This document shows positions 61,495-64,000 of a stretch of 64,000 bases of DNA, one piece after another. The notes under the pieces were generated by a model that did no database searches, had not been told where the DNA came from, and saw only the letters and a program-made list of their open reading frames with translations. The position numbers and the translations under genes are program-made. The stretch lies in contig JABSOZ010000003.1 in NCBI GenBank assembly GCA_013215295.1, positions 124,001 through 188,000 on the forward strand, given 5' to 3'. Every line of letters begins with the position of its first letter. Position 1 is the stretch's first letter. The stretch comes from Colwellia sp. (GTDB taxonomy: Bacteria; Pseudomonadota; Gammaproteobacteria; Enterobacterales; Alteromonadaceae).

Positions 61495-62838
61495 ATGGAT
61501 AAAACAAAACTTTCGCTAGCATTTGGACTATTGTTAACTGCTGGGTTTAGCCAGTCTGCCTTCGCCGGCACAACAACCGGTGAAACCGAACATTATTTAG
61601 TGATTGCAACCGGTGGGAAAAATTCTTTACAAGATCATGTCGAAATGTCAAATGTTGAGATTGGTGCTAACCAAGAATTTTTGTCTGTTGAAGAACCTTC
61701 TCTTGGTGGAAGCCAATTACTGGGTAAATTCAAAAACTCTGGAACAGGCTTTGGTGGCGGTGTAACGTTAAATGATAAAGGTATTGATATTTCTGCTACC
61801 AATCTTGCTGCTCTAGTAGGTAAAGACTACCGTGGTAATGTTGCCTTAATTGGAGAGAATGCCAAAACAGCATTTTCAAATGTAGATATCAACGCTAAAG
61901 ATAGCACTGCGAATAGTGGCGTTTTATGTGCTAATTTCACAGAAGGTGAAAGCGAGTGCGAGGAAGATAATACGGCGTTCTTTAAAGAAGCTGATCCTAA
62001 TAACCCAGATAATTATGATTTTGGTGTCGGGGCGACAAGTGGTGTAGATTTTTCTGGTGCCAATGGCTTGATTAACGACTTAGTCGCACAACGTGAGTGG
62101 ATTCTTGGGCTAACAGCTGATGTTATATGGACTGATGTTAGCCAATTTAATGATAGCAACGAATTTGAAGGTGGTGATTTAAACGGAGTGATCACCACAT
62201 CGACTGATGGTTTAAATACTCAAACTGACGGTATTAATGCTGATTATATTGTTATTGATCTTAATTTAGGTGGTAATGCGTTTGTATTAAATAATCTCAA
62301 CTGGGTAATAGACTCAGAGCTAACGGTCATTTTTAGAATGGTTAGTGGTACTAATTACCAATTTAAAAACTCTTCTATTATGCTGAGCGATACTACAGCA
62401 ACCAAAAACTTTGTTGACTCAGACTATAATGAGTTAGGGGCTATTTTTTATCAAGATGCCTATAACTCCAATTCAGGTACCAATTCGGTTTTTGATTTAA
62501 GTAATGTTGTACTTGGCGGTATCGGTTTATGGGATTTTACCGACTTTAACCCAAATGGTGGGAGTGGGGGGTTAATGTATAAAAATCTTGATAATGAGGA
62601 AGGTAACCTATTTGGCTCTAAGTGGATCGATCACGATACAACCGAAATATCCATGGATAATGCTCAAGGCTGTGGCCAATTCATTAGTAATACTGTTGAC
62701 ATGTCAAATGCCCGTTGGAGTCGTTGTTCTTTAGGACAACCTGAAGTCACTCCTCATACTGAAGTACCAGAGCCTAGTACCTTGATATTATTTGCTTTAG
62801 GTTTGTTCGGTTTAAGATATAGAGCTAAACATTCATAA
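61495..62838 (+). CDS. PEP-CTERM sorting domain protein
   Basis: 447 aa. A signal peptide (about 1-25, ending SAFAGTT) is followed by a Gly/Asn/Asp-rich beta protein resembling the choice-of-anchor A type (NVALIGENAKTAF, DYIVIDLNLGGNAFVLNN). The C-terminus is VPEPSTLILFALGLFGLRYRAK, here in part: a PEP motif, a hydrophobic span and basic residues, the signal recognised by exosortase. The mature protein has few Cys and many Asn/Asp. It probably ends up on the cell surface or in exopolysaccharide. A strong terminator follows. Confidence 0.92.
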   Translation: MDKTKLSLAFGLLLTAGFSQSAFAGTTTGETEHYLVIATGGKNSLQDHVEMSNVEIGANQEFLSVEEPSLGGSQLLGKFKNSGTGFGGGVTLNDKGIDISATNLAALVGKDYRGNVALIGENAKTAFSNVDINAKDSTANSGVLCANFTEGESECEEDNTAFFKEADPNNPDNYDFGVGATSGVDFSGANGLINDLVAQREWILGLTADVIWTDVSQFNDSNEFEGGDLNGVITTSTDGLNTQTDGINADYIVIDLNLGGNAFVLNNLNWVIDSELTVIFRMVSGTNYQFKNSSIMLSDTTATKNFVDSDYNELGAIFYQDAYNSNSGTNSVFDLSNVVLGGIGLWDFTDFNPNGGSGGLMYKNLDNEEGNLFGSKWIDHDTTEISMDNAQGCGQFISNTVDMSNARWSRCSLGQPEVTPHTEVPEPSTLILFALGLFGLRYRAKHS

Positions 62839-62854
62839 TTGTTAAGAAAATTAG

Positions 62855-62886
62855 AAAAACGACCAATTTATTGGTCGTTTTTTTTT
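62855..62886 (+). terminator. terminator after the PEP-CTERM gene
   Basis: AAAACGACCAA-TTTA-TTGGTCGTTTT followed by a T run. It ends the single-gene unit before the next gene. Confidence 0.92.
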
Positions 62887-62936
62887 GTCAAAAGGCTTAT
62901 GCTTTCATCTGTTATTTTTATTCTTCAAAGGTCTAT

Positions 62937-64000
62937 ATGTTTAACTTACCCCCATTTTTCTCAGATAGCCTTAATACAACTAAAGCATGCATATTGACTC
63001 TGATTTTTTTTCTTAGTTCATCTGTTTTAGCCCAAGAAAAAAATATTGTGCTAGAGCACTATGAACTAGCACAAAAGGCCTATGAAAATAATGAAAATGA
63101 AACCGCCTATATCCATTTAAAAAATGCTTTGCGACAGGATGGTAACTATATTCCCAGCAAAATTTTAATGGCTAAGTTGTTATTACAATATGGCTATTTT
63201 TTTGATGCGACGTTAGAGTTTGAAGAAGTGGTAAACCTAGGCGGTGATTATAATTTATATATTCAACCTTATGCAGAAGCACTATTACTGAATAATAAGC
63301 CTGATGCAGTATTAGCTTTAGCCCTGGGCGCTCGGCTGTCTAATAGCAGTGCGACTCAATTACATATTCTTCGAGGTAAAGCGCAGGCAAAATTGAAAAA
63401 CCTGCCACAAGAGTTAAATGAATACCAAAGAGCTTTAAAATTAAACCCACAGCATGTTGGCGTGTTAAATAGTTTTGCTGGCTTTTATTTAAAAACTGAA
63501 GACTTGACCAAAGCACAACAATACTTAGAACAATCATTCCAACTTGACGAAAAGCATTATTTAACCTGGCATTTACAGGCACAAATATATAAACAGCAGT
63601 CATTAAATCAGCAAGCAATTGATACCTATTTGAAAGCTTTAGCGATAGCGCCAGAATTTCTTGATGCCAAGCGTGGTATTGCCAGTGTTTACATTAATCA
63701 GAATGATGATAAAAAAGCACTTGAGTTAGTCGTACAGGTATTAGAAAAATCCCCTAATGATCCTCGGGCCAAACTATTACATGCCAATTTATTATTTAAA
63801 CAAAACAATAATAAAGAAGCGAAAGCGATTTTAACCAGCTTAAATCAAAAAATAGCGTTAATCCCTGAAGATGTGCAAATAAAGAATAACTTTTTATTTT
63901 TTATTAACGCCCTAAGTCAATATTTACTGGAAAACTATCAGTCGGCACTACGCCATATTAATAAATATTTACGAGATGAACCTGATAACTTTCAAGCGAT
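62937..64000 (+). CDS. TPR-repeat protein, PrsT-like (partial, runs off the right edge)
   Basis: The first 354 residues are visible, with no stop before the window ends. ATG 62937 has CAAAGG upstream. A signal peptide (about 1-32, TLIFFLSSSVLAQEK) precedes at least seven TPR-like units (for example ENNENETAYIHLKNALRQDG and DLTKAQQYLEQSFQLDEKHY). The length and position next to a PEP-CTERM gene suggest PrsT, the TPR protein of exosortase systems. Unlike many PrsT proteins, I see no lipobox Cys, so it is probably soluble in the periplasm. The family call is an inference. Confidence 0.75.
   Translation, partial: MFNLPPFFSDSLNTTKACILTLIFFLSSSVLAQEKNIVLEHYELAQKAYENNENETAYIHLKNALRQDGNYIPSKILMAKLLLQYGYFFDATLEFEEVVNLGGDYNLYIQPYAEALLLNNKPDAVLALALGARLSNSSATQLHILRGKAQAKLKNLPQELNEYQRALKLNPQHVGVLNSFAGFYLKTEDLTKAQQYLEQSFQLDEKHYLTWHLQAQIYKQQSLNQQAIDTYLKALAIAPEFLDAKRGIASVYINQNDDKKALELVVQVLEKSPNDPRAKLLHANLLFKQNNNKEAKAILTSLNQKIALIPEDVQIKNNFLFFINALSQYLLENYQSALRHINKYLRDEPDNFQA

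Noticed and set aside
63340-63618. 92-aa minus-strand ORF near the right edge
   Set aside because: It is a shadow of the TPR-protein frame, which has a signal peptide, a ribosome site and repeated TPR units.
1-64000. CRISPR arrays, prophage modules and intact insertion sequences
   Set aside because: I saw no regular repeat-spacer structure, no phage structural genes and no transposase gene.

Overview
The window looks like the chromosome of a marine, AT-rich gammaproteobacterium of the Alteromonadales, most likely Colwellia/Thalassotalea-like. This is inferred from gene content and protein style (RegBA-like pair, PEP-CTERM and GlyGly-CTERM proteins, rpsU-yqeY-dnaG-rpoD order, moa-mod cluster); no database comparison was possible.

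Region 1 (1-5.05 kb) is a cluster of integron gene cassettes. Seven short genes, all on the minus strand, alternate with attC-like sites that carry the TAACGCCC end and a conserved inner stem. No integrase gene is visible. Recognisable cassette products are an HNH nuclease, a DUF3800 protein, a HEPN/MltR-like protein and a RES-domain protein; a membrane zinc-ribbon protein and two others are unknown. The array ends near a tRNA-Ile(CAU) gene.

Region 2 (5.7-11 kb) has a large GlyGly-CTERM surface protein (choice-of-anchor B type) divergent from an MbnP/MbnH pair, a copper-binding lipoprotein and its di-haem partner. Region 3 (11-31.3 kb) is core genome: rpsU-yqeY-dnaG-rpoD, tsaD, plsY, folB-folK, uppP, an acyl-CoA dehydrogenase, a CnoX-like protein, msrA, a RegB/RegA-type two-component pair, rmf, ung and the thrABC operon with a threonine/isoleucine leader peptide and attenuator.

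Region 4 (31.3-37.3 kb) holds a response regulator-CheC-diguanylate cyclase operon, a possible 31-aa membrane protein, a YgjP-type metallopeptidase, SOS-controlled yebG with a clear LexA box, dbpA and a hydrolase. Region 5 (37.3-45.9 kb) is a molybdenum-cofactor and molybdate-transport block: moeA divergent from moaA-mobA-moaB-moaC-moaD-moaE-modA-modB-modC-moeB. The gap between the two arms contains a perfect FNR-type box and a Moco riboswitch.

Region 6 (46-64 kb) is more accessory. It has a lipoprotein gene broken at a G tract, an S4 RNA-binding protein, a DUF885 lipoprotein, and a two-component system next to an ABC efflux operon that has its own sigma-54 promoter and upstream palindrome. 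After these come a class V aminotransferase-like protein, a GNAT protein, a FAD oxidoreductase, a PEP-CTERM protein with a sigma-54-like promoter, and a TPR protein that runs off the right edge and resembles PrsT of the exosortase system.
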